A stretch of DNA of 64,000 bases from Adiantum capillus-veneris (GCA_014529385.2 CM043952.1:57089119-57153118); one strand, 5' to 3'. Numbered from the stretch's first letter, positions 11,020 to 28,838 are shown. Notes: generated by a model from the sequence alone, not told the origin. Made by a program: numbers and translations.

Positions 11020-14000
11020 TCTTAGACCCAAAGGTAAGTCACAAGCATCAACATCTAAGGAGCTTCCTGAGGTAACGGCGGAAGTGATTGAGAAGTTAAA
11101 TGAATCTTTAAGCAGCTTGTCAATTCACCTTGCACCAGCTGTAGGTCCAAAGGGACAAGCAAAGAAGTCTGAAGAGCGAGAGCTACGAACTAGGAGAGTC
11201 TTGCAATGTTGGAATTGCGGAGAGTCTGGACATGGGATGTATAATTGTCCTTGGCCCCGTGGAGAGCCAGGGAGACCTAACTTGAATTACCCAGTGATGA
11301 ATGCAGGAGAAGGAGCTGGTCAACAACCAAGGCTTCTACAAAGGCCAAATGGACCAAGACCACCTCCACAAGGGGTAGAAGGAGTTCCACCTTTGCTAGA
11401 TCCAAATGTGCATGTGGTAGAGGTGAAAAATTCAAATGAGGTTGACATGGAAGCCAATGGCATTAAGCGTGTCCGAGGGAAAGGTAAAGAGAAAGAAGGA
11501 GTCACATCACAGAGTGACAATGGACAAGGCAAAAAGGCAAAGGAGACCAAGGAAACCAAGAGGACTCGACGTCGTATCAACCTCCAAGACTTCCCTCTTG
11601 GACATGGTATGGCTCCGTACAACTTGTTGGAAGACATGAGAGGTAAGGGTCGTGATATTTCATGGCCTCAATTTCTTGCATTATGTCCACAAGTTAGGAG
11701 GGATTTAACAAGGGCAGTTAGCACTAGGAGAAAGGTAAAAGAGAGTGTGCCTGTTGTAAAAATTGCACAAGCTGAAATGAATGAGGACATTACACCGGTG
11801 CTAGACTGTTACATCAAAGGAAGATTGGTTAGGAAAGGTCTAGTGGATGGGGGTGCACAAATTTGCATCATGACAGAGGGACTCATGCAAAGACTAGGCA
11901 TGCACATCCATGAGACACCTGAAATCAAAGTCAAGATGGCAAACAATAGCAAGGCTAGGTGTGTAGACATTTGTAAAAATGTCTTTGTAGAGGCCTTTGG
12001 CATTAAGAAAGCGGTGGATTTTTATGTTATGTCGACCAAGGGAAGTGGTTATCCATTTATCCTAGGAAGACCATGGCTAATGAAAATGCGAGCTTTGCAG
12101 GATTGGGAGAGTGGGAAATTAATTTGCAGGAATGACAATCATAAGAAGGTTGTCTTTGACATGAAGGAGCAACGCCAAGAGGAGCTCCATGAAGAATCAT
12201 CTCAAAGTGAGACGGAAGAAGGTTGGACCGATAGCACTTCAGAAGAAGAAAGTAGCGGCAGCATTACTGAAGAGGAGTCTTCCATCGAAGTCATGGCGGT
12301 AAGGTTTAAGCCAAGCAACCAAGAGACCTCTTGTCAAGGCTTGGAGGAGGTAGGTCCTCAAGAGAACGAAGGTGTTCAAGATGAAGGGATACTGGAAGGT
12401 ATGCTATCAACAACACTTACAAAGGATGAAAGAGAGGAGTTCAAATGTGTGCTAAGGAAGTTTCCTAGGCTTTTTGCTAAAGACTACACCGACGTGCGTG
12501 GGGTAGATGTTGTTCAACACAAGATTGAGTTAAAGCCTGAAGCCACACCTAAAGCTCAGAAGCTACGAAGGCTAGGAGTTATAAAGGAGCAGGCTCTACT
12601 CAAGGAGGTAAGAAAGCTTCTAGCAGCAGGTTTCATCTATCCAGTGGAGAATTCAGAGTGGGTCTCTCCTGTTGTTGTCACTCCTAAGAAAAATGGCAAG
12701 TGGAGGGTGTGTGTGGATTACCGTCCCCTCAATGAGGCAACAAAAAGAGATCACTTTCCCCTCCCATTCCAGGATGAGATACTAAATGAGGTAGCTAGTC
12801 ATGAGAAGTACAATGTGTGCGATGGTTACTCAGGTTACTTTCAAATAGGGATTGCATTGGAGGATCAATTGAAAACAACCTTTATCACTCCTTGGGGTTG
12901 TTATGCTTTTAGAGTCATGCCATTTGGTCTGACAAATGCTCCTGCAACATTCCAACGTTTCATGAACATGGTGTTTCAAGCATTCTTTGGAAAGTCAATT
13001 AGGGTGTTCATTGATGATTTCTGCATTTATAGCTCAAAATCATTGCATCTACAAAGGGTAGAAGAAGGTTTAAAGAAGCTCTATGACATGGGAGGTCAAC
13101 TCAACCCCGACAAGTGCCACATAGGTGAGGATGAAGTGATCTTGCTCGGTCACAAGGTTTCCTATAAAGGCATTGAGGTGGATCCTTCAAAGGCAAAGGC
13201 TCTTATTGAGCTCCCATCACCGAAGAGTCTTAAGGAGGTCATCTCTTTCATTCAGAAGGTGAAGTATATGTCACGCTTCATTCACTTAGCCTCGGAGTTG
13301 CTTCATCCTTTGCAAAAGTTGACACAACAAGTAGAATTTTCATGGTCTGATGAGCTTGAAGAGTATTTTTGTAACATTAAAGTCATTTTGTCAGAGCTAC
13401 CAACACTCATGCCTCCTTGTTGGGAGTACACATTCTTTGTTAGCTCTAGTGTTGGAAGGGAAACAATTGGTGCTGTGTTGCTACAACAAGATCCCCACAC
13501 TACAAGGATGCGACCCATCTACTTTGCTAGTAGGGTCATAAATGCTTTAGAGAGAGGCTACACGGAGGCAGAACTCATGATGCTTTCTCTCATGTTTGCG
13601 ATAAGGAAGTTTAGATCCTACTTGCTCCCAAAACCTTTTGTAATCCTCACCGCAGAGAATTTGTTCCCTTGGGTGTCATCTCAAATGAATCTTAGTACTA
13701 GGATCTCAAAGTGGATTATGGAGTTGCAAGAGTTTCAATACTCTTTCAAGGTAGAAGATAGTGTGCGTGCACAATTGGCAAGGATTCTCACTTATAGGGT
13801 GCATGAAAAGGAGATTAAGGTGCCTGAAGTAAAGACCCTACCATTGCCACCACCAAAAAGTATTCCTAATGCTTTTACCTTGTTCTTTGATGGAGCTTTT
13901 TGTCGATCCACAGGAAAAGCAGGGGGAGGGCTAGTGTTGCTCAACCCAAGTGGAGAGGTGGTCATGAAAGAGAAGTTCAATCTACCAAGTTCAGCTAGCA

Positions 14001-15202
14001 ACAATGAAGCAGAATATGACACTCTACTTCATGGTTTGAAGATGTGCATTGGCCAAGGGATACAACGTCTCATGGTAAAAGGAGATGCACTTCTCATTGT
14101 TAAACAGATTTTAGGCATTTGGGCATGCAAGAATGAAAGCTTAAGGACAAAAGTTCATGCCATTCCTGGGCTATTTAATCAATTTGAGGAGGTGCAATTA
14201 TATCATATTCCTAGGAAACAAAATGAAGATGCTGATTTACTTGCACAACAAGCCGTTGCATGTGTAAATAAAGAAGTGCAGGTCATCATGGTGGCGGCTG
14301 CTGTGAAGCAACCGAGCTACCAGGGATTGGAGTCATTGGATCCCATCATTGGCTACATTTTGGAGGGTGAGTTTCCACCAGACTTCACAAAAGCTCAGAA
14401 GAGGAGACTCATGAAGAAGGCAAGCATGTATCTCTTCCTAGAAGGCTCCCTCTATCAAAGAGGGAAGGATCAAGTGTGCAGAAGAGTACCAACTATTGAG
14501 GAAATTCCAGCCATTCTAAAAGGTTTGCATGAAGAGGCATGTGGTGGTCATTTTGCCCAAGAATCAACTGTGAAGAAGATTTTGCTTGCGGTGTATGTTT
14601 GGCCAAGTCTGCATGTGGATGTCCAACATTGGTGTAAAAGTTGTCACAATTGTCGGGTAAATGGGAATAGAAGATTGATTTATGGTCCAAGGCAAATTGT
14701 GCTTGCAAATGGACCCTTTGAAAAGTGGGGCATTGATGCTATGGGTCCTCTGCCTAGGACAAAAAATGGTAAACTCTACATTCTAGTGGCTGTAGACTAT
14801 ATGACTAGGTGGGTGGAAGCACAAAGTGTGGCAAAGGTAAATGAGAGGACAGTGAGCAAATTCGTCTACACTCACATTTGTTGTAGATTTGGCACACCTT
14901 TGGAGATTGTTTCTGATAATGGTCCAGGGTTTAGAAAGGGATTGCTCACAGAAGTCTGTGAAGAACTTCACATTCTACATCGTCACAATACACCCTACTA
15001 TCCCCAATCAAATGGTTTGGTAGAAAAAGCTAATGGTGTCATTGCAGGCATCATTAGAAAGATGGTGACAAACAAGACAAGTTATGGGATGACTTCTTGG
15101 ATGGTGCCTTGTGGGCATATCGAACCACATATAGGGAAGCCACGGAGTTCACACCATTTCACTTGGTCTATGGTTAAGAGGCTTTACAGCCAATTGAACT
15201 AA
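10991..15202 (+). pseudogene. pol: E1 gag C-terminus and pol: knuckle, PR, RT, RNase H, aRNH, IN
   Basis: This 1403-codon frame begins mid-gag with GTG, so its start is not a true initiator. Visible domains: CCHC knuckle CWNCGESGHGMYNC at residues 73-86; retropepsin with LVDGGAQ near residue 286 and FILGRPWL; RT from about residue 520 with MPFGLTNAPATFQ and catalytic FIDDF near 673; a Ty3-type RNase H with expected acidic residues lost; archaeal-type RNase H from about residue 955 with FFDGAF and NNEAEY; integrase with a CKSCHNC zinc end and the D,D,E core at GIDAMGPL, SDNGPGF and GLVEKANG. After about 15090 the frame no longer matches integrase, so a frameshift is present. RT and IN cores look otherwise intact. 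Confidence 0.93.
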
Positions 15203-15744
15203 ACATTCCAACAATGCGACTTCATGGAAAATCAGCACAAGATGATCAAGAAGCATGGATGGATCGACTTCTTACCTTAGCTGAGCTTGAGTGGAAAAGA
15301 GAAGCAACATACGAGTGCTATAAGAGGAAAGCCACACAGACAAAGGAGATGCTTGACAAGAAACTGAAGGACAAAGGCATCAATGAAGGAGATCTTGTGC
15401 TAAGGTATGACAATCGACTCGATAATCGTTTTGATGCCAAATTTGAAACAAGATGGCAGGGGCCATACATAGTCAAGAAGCCTTCAAATTCAAGTTACTA
15501 TCAACTTATGGACTTGAATGGGAAAGAGCACTCCAGGAAGGTAAACGGCTATCGCTTGAAGCCTTACTTGAGTTGCCTTCTACCAAAGGATCTACCAGAG
15601 CAAAAGGCAACTATCCCATGTAAGTATTGTTCCATGAAGCATGAGTGTAACACAAACCAAAATTCCAAGGGGCCAAACAATGAAGATCTTGTCAAGGACT
15701 CTGAAGCACTCTCTTTGGAAAAGATTCTTTATGATGGTACATGA
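15100..15744 (+). pseudogene. E1 integrase C-terminal domain
   Basis: Integrase resumes in another frame near 15090 (segment LWAYRTTYREAT). It is cut by TAA after VYG near 15176, where relatives have YGKEA, and reads on to a stop at 15744. It contains the DKKLKDKGINEGDLVL and WQGPYIV segments of the C-terminal chromatin/DNA-binding fold, then NGYRLKPYL. The remaining tail has no recognised domain; I do not see a chromodomain. The stop is 14 bp before the polypurine tract, so the reading frame ends at the normal place. Confidence 0.85.
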
Positions 15745-15756
15745 ATATACCATCAT

Positions 15757-15772
15757 CCTGGGGGAGGGCTAA
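15757..15772 (+). promoter_or_regulatory. E1 polypurine tract
   Basis: CCTGGGGGAGGGCTAA directly abuts the TGATAGCC of the 3' LTR. This is the expected site for plus-strand DNA priming. Confidence 0.85.
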
Positions 15773-18134
15773 TGATAGCCGTTTTTCGGCTCTCTGTAAT
15801 TGCCATAGTGAGTTATCTCACCCTATCAAATCACTCAAACACTGTGGTTACCCTCACCCTTTCACTGTATATAGGTGCGTGTGAGTTAGGGGACTTTTCC
15901 CATATCTTCTTACTGAAATAAAAAACCCTCAATTAGCTAGTCATTGGGCTAGTTGAGCCAAAAAAATAAAAAAAATAAAAAATATAAGTATATTATGGGC
16001 CATGCGTATGTAAATATTTCTTTGTATATAGGGCCTAAATAAAAGATTTTTTCATAATTATTTTGGTATTTATTTAAATATTTCTACGTAGGTGTGCGTT
16101 ATTTATGCTCTGTACATTGCCTCACCATTACCACAATTTTTCTTACCATTTTTCATACTATTTATTCCATATAGAAATATTTTCATGAAAGCTTCTCTTA
16201 TATTTGGTGTAACTCTACCCCAACAAAAATCCAAAAAAAAACTAGTTTTATTTATGTGTATATTTCTTCACTATTGTGATTTTTCCCTTCCTACATCTAT
16301 TTTGTTTTTTTTCTAAAAAAATAGAACACCAAAAATATTTATCTTTTTATGATGAGAGAGATTTCTTTTGACCCCTTTATATTTTTTCCATTTATATTAT
16401 TTACATTTAACATGTACATATTTTTTAGACCCCTCAATATTTGATTTTCTTAGTTGTACTATTCACTTATATCATAATCTCAATTATAGACCTACCAAAT
16501 AAGGTCAAGGTTAGGTGGCATGCATACATGCACTATCGAGGGCTCACTCTTGGAGGTATTCAAAAGAATCATCCAAAGAAGGACCCCACAAGGACCTTGT
16601 GCAGTGGAAAAAAATGGTCGGTTTTGTTGAATTTTTAAAGTTCACTTGCTCTCCGAATTTGAAAAAGTGATACAAACAAAATTTGTAGCTCGTGGGCTGA
16701 ACTTTTGCCTCAAATTGTTTCATATTTTTTTGAGCTACGAGCTGTGAGCTATGATTTTATTAGTGGACCCCAGTTTTCCCATGCTATGCAGCCACACTCT
16801 CTCTTCCACTTTATCATTTTTCTCTTTCACACACACTTCTCCACTCATCATCCCCACCTCTCTCACCACTCCTCTTTGCACCCTACTCACCTTCTCCTCA
16901 ACCTTGAAGAATAAGAGAAACCATGGTGAACTCATACCTCCCACACACAATTCCATTCCAAAATTGACCACCTAGTCTCATTTTTCCTCCTCCAAATTAC
17001 CCATATCTATCAAAAAAACCACAAAATTCAGCCTCTTCTCTTAAAAGACAGCATCATGGTGGTTGATTACTCAGCTTCAATTACCTTGTCTCTCAAGGAA
17101 GGTCAAGAGTGGAGAAAAAATGTACCGTCAAAGCTAGTGGACCGTCAACAAGCGTCAAAATTGGCCCTACTCAAGACACTTGGAGCATCAACCTTGTAAG
17201 AAATCCACCTTTTCTTACCTCTTAAGAGTTTTTCTTCCTTATTTGTATCCTACATGGATACTCCCATTGTAAATATCCAATTCCATTTGTAAATTAATAC
17301 TAACTCTACTAACACTAACCCATTATGAAAAGTCCTATCACCTCCATTTCTCTCCTCTCTCTTTCCCCACCAACTTCTTGATAATTCCAAGCAAAAGAAA
17401 TTAGATAAATTGCTGAAAATCTAACCCAACCATGGTTAGAGGAGTAACCCTAGCCTTCAAAATTTCTATAAAAGGAGGGTGTAGCTAGCACAAAAAGGGG
17501 GGAGCCATAAGCAAGAGCACTATGCTATAGCTTGAGAAGCCAAGCTCAACCTCTCTAGAAGGAGCTCTTGAGTGGAAGCTCATTGTCTTATGCATGTGTA
17601 TGTGTTGTAATAGGGGATTAGCAAGGGAACTCTATGCCATTGTAAGAGAGAGAGTGATCATTCAATTGAGAGTAAGAAATCTATCATTTCTCCTACTAGT
17701 GTAAGCCCAACATTTGCTGAATCAAGGAGGGTGGATTTGGACTAAGCTTGGATATTTTGTCTCCCTTCCAACGTGAAGTAATGGACAACAATGATGTGTA
17801 AGTGTCTTGGTGTTTTTTGTTAAGTTCTTGATAGCTTGTTCTTTGGTGTTGTCATCAACCTAGCCATAAATCCCACATACTGTAAGAGGGCGACAGGGTG
17901 GAGAGGACTCCCCTGGCTTTAAGACAGTGATTGGGGTGGCTTTTCTTGTGATGTGTTGTGGTGAAATTTACGCAAGCTATGTTGAACAAATACTAATTTC
18001 ACTTTGATTTGTCATGACAGATTTGTAAGAAGGTATTAATGCAACAAGCACCCCCTCCCCCTTTCTCTCTCTTTCTTAAATATATAGTTGTGTTTGCTTG
18101 ATCATTGTCGATACGTTTCAAAGCAGCCCGAGCA

Positions 18135-18179
<45 letters not shown>

Positions 18180-18449
18180 TCTCTCTCGTGTTTTAGTGTG
18201 TGAGAGTGTTCCATTGGTGTTAGGGTTAGTGTAAATTCCTTGCTTGTTTGTGGGTTGCTCTAACGATTCTCCTCTTTTGCGTCCTAGTTCGCTCTTAAAC
18301 TAGGTGGTGCCCCTTGTGTAGTTGGGATTTGGATGTGGGTTTGTTGTTTTGGTTTGTGTTTTGTTGTGCCCCAGCCCCATTGAGCAGCACGGGAGCCTTG
18401 AAGGGTGTCTAGAGGTTGCTCTTCTTGTTGCCAGCCCTGGACCGCCTCA
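15773..18449 (+). repeat. E1 3' LTR
   Basis: 2677 bp, ending ACCGCCTCA, followed by GTAG. It is nearly identical to the left LTR; differences include a few transitions, an A-run length change near 15961, and a broken CT tract at 18137-18187. TATAAAAG lies at 17467-17474. Confidence 0.95.
17467..17474 (+). promoter_or_regulatory. TATA box of E1 3' LTR
   Basis: TATAAAAG, equivalent to 8885-8892. It could drive read-through into the flank. Confidence 0.7.
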
Positions 18450-19395
18450 GTAGCAAGAAACATACTGCTTTAATTATATGCATAAGTTATCTATATAGGC
18501 TGATTTGTCAATGAAAGGTCTTTTTGTACTGTGATATATATTATAGAAGGAGTAGCAGATGTAATTGATTAAGATATAGCAGTTGGGTTATGAAAACGTC
18601 ATGTGAGGGTAAAAGATACAATGAATACTTATTGAATGTTTTTGAAAAAAGAGTAATAGTACAAAGGAAATGCTGGCAAAATTTTCACAAGTTAGAATAA
18701 TAGTACGTAGCAACACAAGGTAGTAACACTTTAATATTTTTTCAAAGTAAGGACTTGAAAATATATACCATAGTAGTAAACGGTTTGAATCATAAAAAGA
18801 TATATATATTCTTATAAAGAGGGGCAAAAAAAGAAATATCTAAACATAAGAAACTAACTAAAGAACATTCGTCTAATTATTGTTAATAAACAGGGATACA
18901 AGCAGACCGCTAGGATGAGCATCACTCGGGACGTACTTAAGCTCCAACGAATTTCGGGAAAAGCTTATGGCTACACATAGTAGGCAAAATCCAATAGCAA
19001 TTAGGGACCCTATATCCAAACCATGTAAACCCATAAAGTCTTTCAAAGACCGTAATAGACCATACTTACATAGACGAGACAAAGAAAACATAATATATGT
19101 TTAGGAGTATAGTTGGGGTCTGGGATGTGACAGCAATAACAAGCAGTGGGGATTGCTTGATATACCTGTCACCCATTTAGTACAAATTGATTGTAATTAA
19201 TTGTACTTATGGCTGGTTGGCAGGTAAAGATCCCTGCTCTCATCTGGTAGGAGTTCCGGCTTAAACTCCTACTTTGTTACGTATCAGAGTATCTTGTAAT
19301 GAATTTTATATATCAAGAAATTATTCTTTACACAATATGCATTTGTAAATAGTATTTAAGTCTCTCAGTATATGATTTTGAATGATGGGATTTTA
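18450..19395. other. AT-rich flank with no recognisable gene
   Basis: The region is AT-rich and carries only short frames on the minus strand, which match nothing I recognise. It is probably the pre-insertion sequence into which E1 landed. Confidence 0.5.
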
Positions 19396-19519
<124 letters not shown>

Positions 19520-19551
19520 TTGTAACTCACAGCTTGAATTTTTTTTTTCCA

Positions 19552-19577
19552 CCCCCCCCCCCCCCCCCCCCCCCCCC
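19552..19577. repeat. Homopolymer C26
   Basis: 26 consecutive C follow a T9 run and an ACC. Long G/C homopolymers also occur inside the TR-GAG LTRs. Confidence 0.97.
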
Positions 19578-19904
19578 TCTTCTTCTCTTTTTCCTGGACC
19601 TGACTAGGTCACCATAAGAGAGGACACTTAAAATTATAAAACTAGTTTGCTATAACCAAGGGGCTTAGCCCTTGAAACAATTATGATGCTCTGTACTTCT
19701 GGAGAGTTGAGTGTGTTCAATGGCTGCTTCTCTCATAGCGCAGTGAAGTGCAGCCTATCCCCCCTGACTCTCGATCTCCATTAATGGCTATCAGCGCACT
19801 ACTCTATGCTATCACACACTCATAAGGGAGTGCGGCCGGACTATAGTATCTATGTTTTTCTACTAATAGAACCTCGCTAAAATGACAGTTAAATAACTCA
19901 TGAA

Positions 19905-20398
19905 GGTTATTCTCTTTAGGGAATATACCGCTCAAATTAAAAGGAGAATTCTGTCACCACTTAGATAAAAAGTAATAATTTAACTTATATACAAAAAGGA
20001 TTTACTGTGAACCTAGCTTGTTAAAAGTTAAAAAAGTTTTGTAAGATGGACATGGATAACAACTGGTATGGTCCATTGATACCTGTAAAACACATCCAAG
20101 GCTAACTGAATTGTTGTCTTGTTTTGATGGATACAGGTAAGGACTCTATCTTATCTTTGAAGGTTTTTTTTACTTTGGCAAGCTACCTTACTCTTGATAA
20201 AGCACTCAGAGACGATTTGGGAAGTTTTTTTTTTCTTCATACAAAAAGGGGATCTCTTTCCTACAGTCATTGTACTTAAATGATCCTAATACTGAGTTGT
20301 TTTTGTACATATCTATGCCTTGTTCCATTGCCAGCTGTCTTTTGAATGTAAAAATTCAATTATGTCTTATTATCTAAGATTTAACAGCTACACACACA
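19905..20398 (+). repeat. PLE left direct repeat (pseudo-LTR copy 1)
   Basis: Starts GGTTATTCTCTTTAGGGAA and runs to a short ACACACAC at about 20389-20398. It is about 90-95% identical by eye to 23800-24290. It contains a stem with ACCTG at 20081-20085 and CAGGT at 20134-20138. A perfect 9-bp hairpin (GGTTTCTCT/AGAGAAACC) lies just past its end at 20409-20431. Confidence 0.85.
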
Positions 20399-20694
20399 TC
20401 CTATACATAAGGTTTCTCTTTCTAAGAGAAACCGAGATGCTGGCTTTGGAAATTTTCTTCGAAATAGAGTTCTGAGTTGGACCCACAGTCTATAATCCCG
20501 TAACTGGTTGACTGGTGTTAGGTGGTCCCTTTTAGACTCTTTTTCTGGTTCCCTGCTCACGGCTACTGTAGTCTTTGATTTAGCCGGTTGAAGGTTTGCA
20601 GGCCCAAAAAAAATTACTGTTTCTACTTTTCCTCTATTTATGTTTACACTGTTCCCTTTTTCAGGACCACTTACCCTATAGAAAGACAGCTCGC

Positions 20695-23600
20695 ATGAGC
20701 ACTAATCACAACCCTGAGAATCATGCAAAGATTCTTGAATGGATTAAGCTCTACCTTAAGGATTGTAAACCAAAGAATGCCTTGGCAGTTAGAACTAGAC
20801 CTTTCCTCTCTAGGAAGGCCAAAAATTGTATTACCTACTATGGCAAGTATTAGTAGACCTCACCGCAATGTTTTTTGCAGACACTTGCTCTTTCGCAAGG
20901 ATTGGAACTTACGTTGGAACCCCTCTCAGTGGCCACTTCTCTTGTTCTCAGATATATTAGCAGATTGGATGCTTCACAACTAATTTATGATTTGGTTCTT
21001 ACCTCTGACAAAAAACTATCTGTCTTGCATATGCTGTCTTTTAATGACTGCGTCAAAATTTTACACACTTTGGATAAAGACTCCATGGAAGGGGTTAATT
21101 TAATTTCCCAATACATTGCCCAACTCCCTATTTTATCCTCAAAATATCAGCAACAGCTTGCTCTGCTCTCCTCCTCTGGTGTAGATCTTTCTAAATTTCT
21201 TAGGAAGCTTTGTGGACTAAATCCTTCCTTTGTCTGTGCGCCTGCCAAATTGGTGGAATCTTCTGCCGGGATAGTGCGGCCCTTGAATAAGTTAAGGAAT
21301 TTTAGAGTAATCTCTGCTCTCTCAATGACTCAAACCTCCTCGAGATGGTGCCCAAAATCTCCAAAGTTTTTCCAGTCTTGCCCGTGTGACAAATTGAAAT
21401 TGAATCCCTTGGGGTTGACCATCAGCTTTGGGTCCTGCCCAACAAAGCTTTCTTAGCTCCTATTTTAAGTGAGACGTGGGTTTACCTTGCCAACCTACCT
21501 GCCTCTACTGTGGAAGATTGCAGACTAAATATTCTTAAAGGAGGGCAATTCTTGGACAAAGGTGAACTTATCAAAGCACCCTTCACTCTCAATCTCATCG
21601 ATCACTCCAAGTGCTTCTTGAATACAGGCCTGCACATCCGTACCAAAGGAAACATGGAATTCGCCAAGAGTAACCTGGATGTTTACACTGAATCCATATG
21701 GAATGTATTTCGTCCTTATGTGATGTGCCTGCAGATTTCTTGACCCTAAAGCCTCTTGTGAATCTAGCATAATGTGGTTTGATCATGCCATCTGGTTTCT
21801 TCTTAACCATTTGGACTTAATTTTTCCAGAAAAACCTGTGGACTTTGATCTTTCCCTCATTTGCTCTTGGCTTGGTGGACAAGCTAAACAAATTGTAATA
21901 GCACAGATTGACTTCAACATCTTTCGTGGACTTATTCTTGATATTCTGAAGGAATTAAAAGCTGATGAACCTGGCATTTACTTAACTACTTATGCTAACT
22001 TTAAGGGTATGAAACTCATCACTAGTCTTCTTAAACCTTGTATTGATGAGGATGACTCCCTTGCTCTCAAAAGGGCTAACTCTTTGATCACCCCTAACTC
22101 CTTCACTTCCTTCCTAACACCTAGTTCTTCCTCTAACCGAGGGAAAGCTCGTAGTTTTACAAGAGGAAGAGGCAGATCTCCCCCATCAGGAACTTCCTTG
22201 ATTTCTGAACCTTGGTTATGTTGCAGGTTACTACAAGCCTCTGCGGAAGAAGAACTCTCAACGAAGAAGATCCGGAAGCTGGTTCTATTTACATACGTTG
22301 TCCTTTCACAATGTACTCCTCGATTGGATTCAACCAAAAAGACTTTTTTGTGAGTGTTTTGATCTACTTTTTGGCAATCACAAATTGTTTGACAATATAC
22401 TCATAGGATGTAAATATCATCATTCTATAAAAAGGTTGATCTATAATAATGACTTTCTTCGACAGGATTTTGTCCCTCAATGTACATGTGCTAAGTTTTC
22501 TAGTTTTTGTGAAAATTTTGAGACTTTTGGCAACCATGTTTGCACTTATGATCTTAGCATTATTGAAAGCACTAAAATACGTAGGTTTTTAACCAAAGGG
22601 ATCAATCATATACCTAACTTTCCACAAAATCCCTACCTTGCTCTATCAGCTATACTAACCTGTCTCATTGATTTGGTCAGTACTCTCTAACTGGAGAAGA
22701 CAGTCCTACCGGACTTAAGGGAAGTAGTGAAGGAATGATTCCTTCAAAAAATTTCACAACTTCCTAGTAATTGGTTGTCTTCTGAGGAATCTTGGCTTAC
22801 TTCTCAGCTCACTCTTGACTTTCAAAAGATCTCTGAAAAGTGGTTTGTCGGGCTTGACAAAAGCTCAAACTGTCCCACTATTGTCTGCAAATACCTGGCT
22901 TGGAAGGCCGCTCGTAATCAAGTATCTAGTAAGGAATTCTGTCAGATAAATGCTACACCCCAAACCATTTCCAATAAAATTGCTAATCACTTAGGGTTGC
23001 TTGGCTATTCTATGTTGAACACTAAGCTACCACTGCTCTTTCCCACTTATAAAATCCATAAGCATAAGTTCAGGTGGATATCTGATGCCTCCAATTGTAT
23101 TTTTTTTGATATCACTTTCTGCCTTGACCTTATTCTATCCGAATTTGATCTTATTTGTGCCACTAAAGAGAAAATCTGCTAGGACTTCTTACATGTGCAG
23201 TATAACCCCTTCTGGCTAGCAAAAAACTCTACAGAGGTCTCACTTAACCTTCCTCAGTAGATCTTCCACATCTTTACTGTTGACATCACACAATGTTACG
23301 AAAACATTCCCCTTGATGGAGATCTTGGCCTTAAGGCTGTTCTTGCCAAGGTAATTAAACTAGCCTTCTCCAATGCTAGTAAGAAGAAGTTTTTCTACAT
23401 CTCTCTCTCCAAAAAATCTAGATGGATTCACTTATCTGACTCCGTTTAGTCCCAACACTTTGATGAAGCTAAGCTTTGCTCCTACATTTTCTGGCTGCTA
23501 AACATTTGCACTATAGTTTCAGGTGTGGTCTATGCTTTAACCAATGCCTTGGTATCCCCATGGGTTTTTCATGCTCTCCGCTTATGTGTAATATCTACCT

Positions 23601-23799
23601 TGCTTTCTTTGAATACAAGTGGTGTTTGAGGACCATGGAAACTTACAAGAATAAACTCCCACAATTCAAAAATACTTATAGATACATGGATGACCTACTT
23701 AGTGTTAACAATAGGGACTTCCCCAAAGAAATCTGTCTAATTTACCCTCACTGCTTAAAGATTGAACCCACCTCTCTCCATGAAACCATCACACCCAAT

Positions 23800-23814
<15 letters not shown>
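20695..23814 (+). pseudogene. Penelope-like reverse transcriptase, broken in several frames
   Basis: Fragments in all three plus frames follow one another: 20695-20853 (MSTNHNP start), 20875-21456, 21510-21743, 21772-22353, 22298-22690, 22775-23182 and 23476-23814. The first 1.6 kb matches no domain I know. 22298-22690 has the RT N-terminal pattern PQCTCAKFS then HVCTYDLSIIESTKIRRFL. 22775-23182 has LDKSSNCPTIVCK and LFPTYKIHKHKFRWISDAS. Motif A is at about 23279-23322, between the longer frames. Motif B (GIPMGFSCSP) starts at 23551, and YMDD is at 23683-23694. The frame ends 14 bp inside the right repeat, so the thumb and any endonuclease are missing. Many frameshifts mean the gene is dead. 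Confidence 0.8.
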
Positions 23815-26116
<2,302 letters not shown>

Positions 26117-26311
26117 CTAAACCCCTATCCTCGTCATCATTGAGAAAAACAAAGTCATTATCCTGAGACCATATGTGCTATTCTTGTAATCAGGTAACTC
26201 TTTCTCATCATTGAATTCATCATGAGAGGCACAAATGTTCACTAAAAGCATCACTAGATGCCTGTAGTCATCTTGGTCAAGAGGATAGTCTTGTGCAATT
26301 GGGGCAACGTT
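26117..26311 (-). pseudogene. Ec 3' ORF, C-terminal part, split by the TR-GAG insertion
   Basis: Minus-strand frame beginning at the TR-GAG insertion point and ending at a stop at 26117. It is acidic and contains DYPLDQDDYRHLVMLLVNI. The reading frame on the far side of TR-GAG (33434-33600) joins to it in phase across the target site, with E-D ending one piece and V starting the other. It lies after the pol tail of Ec, in the position of an envelope-like or accessory ORF, but I recognise no domain and see no membrane segment. Confidence 0.55.
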
Positions 26312-28821
<2,510 letters not shown>

Positions 28822-28838
28822 TCATTTCCCACCCCCTT
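28822..28838 (-). promoter_or_regulatory. TR-GAG polypurine tract
   Basis: On the minus strand AAGGGGGTGGGAAATGA directly precedes the TGGTGCAGCC start of the 3' LTR. Confidence 0.8.

Larger units (their letters stand above)
7191..18449 (+). mobile_element. E1: complete Ty3/gypsy LTR retrotransposon, 11.3 kb
   Basis: The element has two nearly identical 2.67-kb LTRs starting TGATAGCC, a primer-site-like sequence after the left LTR, one gag-pol coding region, a polypurine tract, and a flanking 4-bp repeat GTAG (7187-7190 and 18450-18453). Domain order is gag, CCHC knuckle, protease, reverse transcriptase, decayed RNase H, archaeal-type RNase H, integrase. The extra RNase H is a known trait of the Tat lineage, including Ogre and Retand. 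The LTRs differ at only a few dozen sites, so insertion looks recent, yet the coding region has stops and frameshifts. It is probably non-functional unless helped in trans. Confidence 0.93.

Noticed and set aside
19905-20398. Hammerhead ribozyme in the PLE terminal repeat
   Set aside because: Penelope-like repeats often carry one, but I did not find the CTGATGA...GAAA core on either strand.
22139-22180. RG/RS-rich peptide in the PLE as an RNA-binding protein of the host
   Set aside because: It lies in order with the other PLE fragments and has no separate gene structure.
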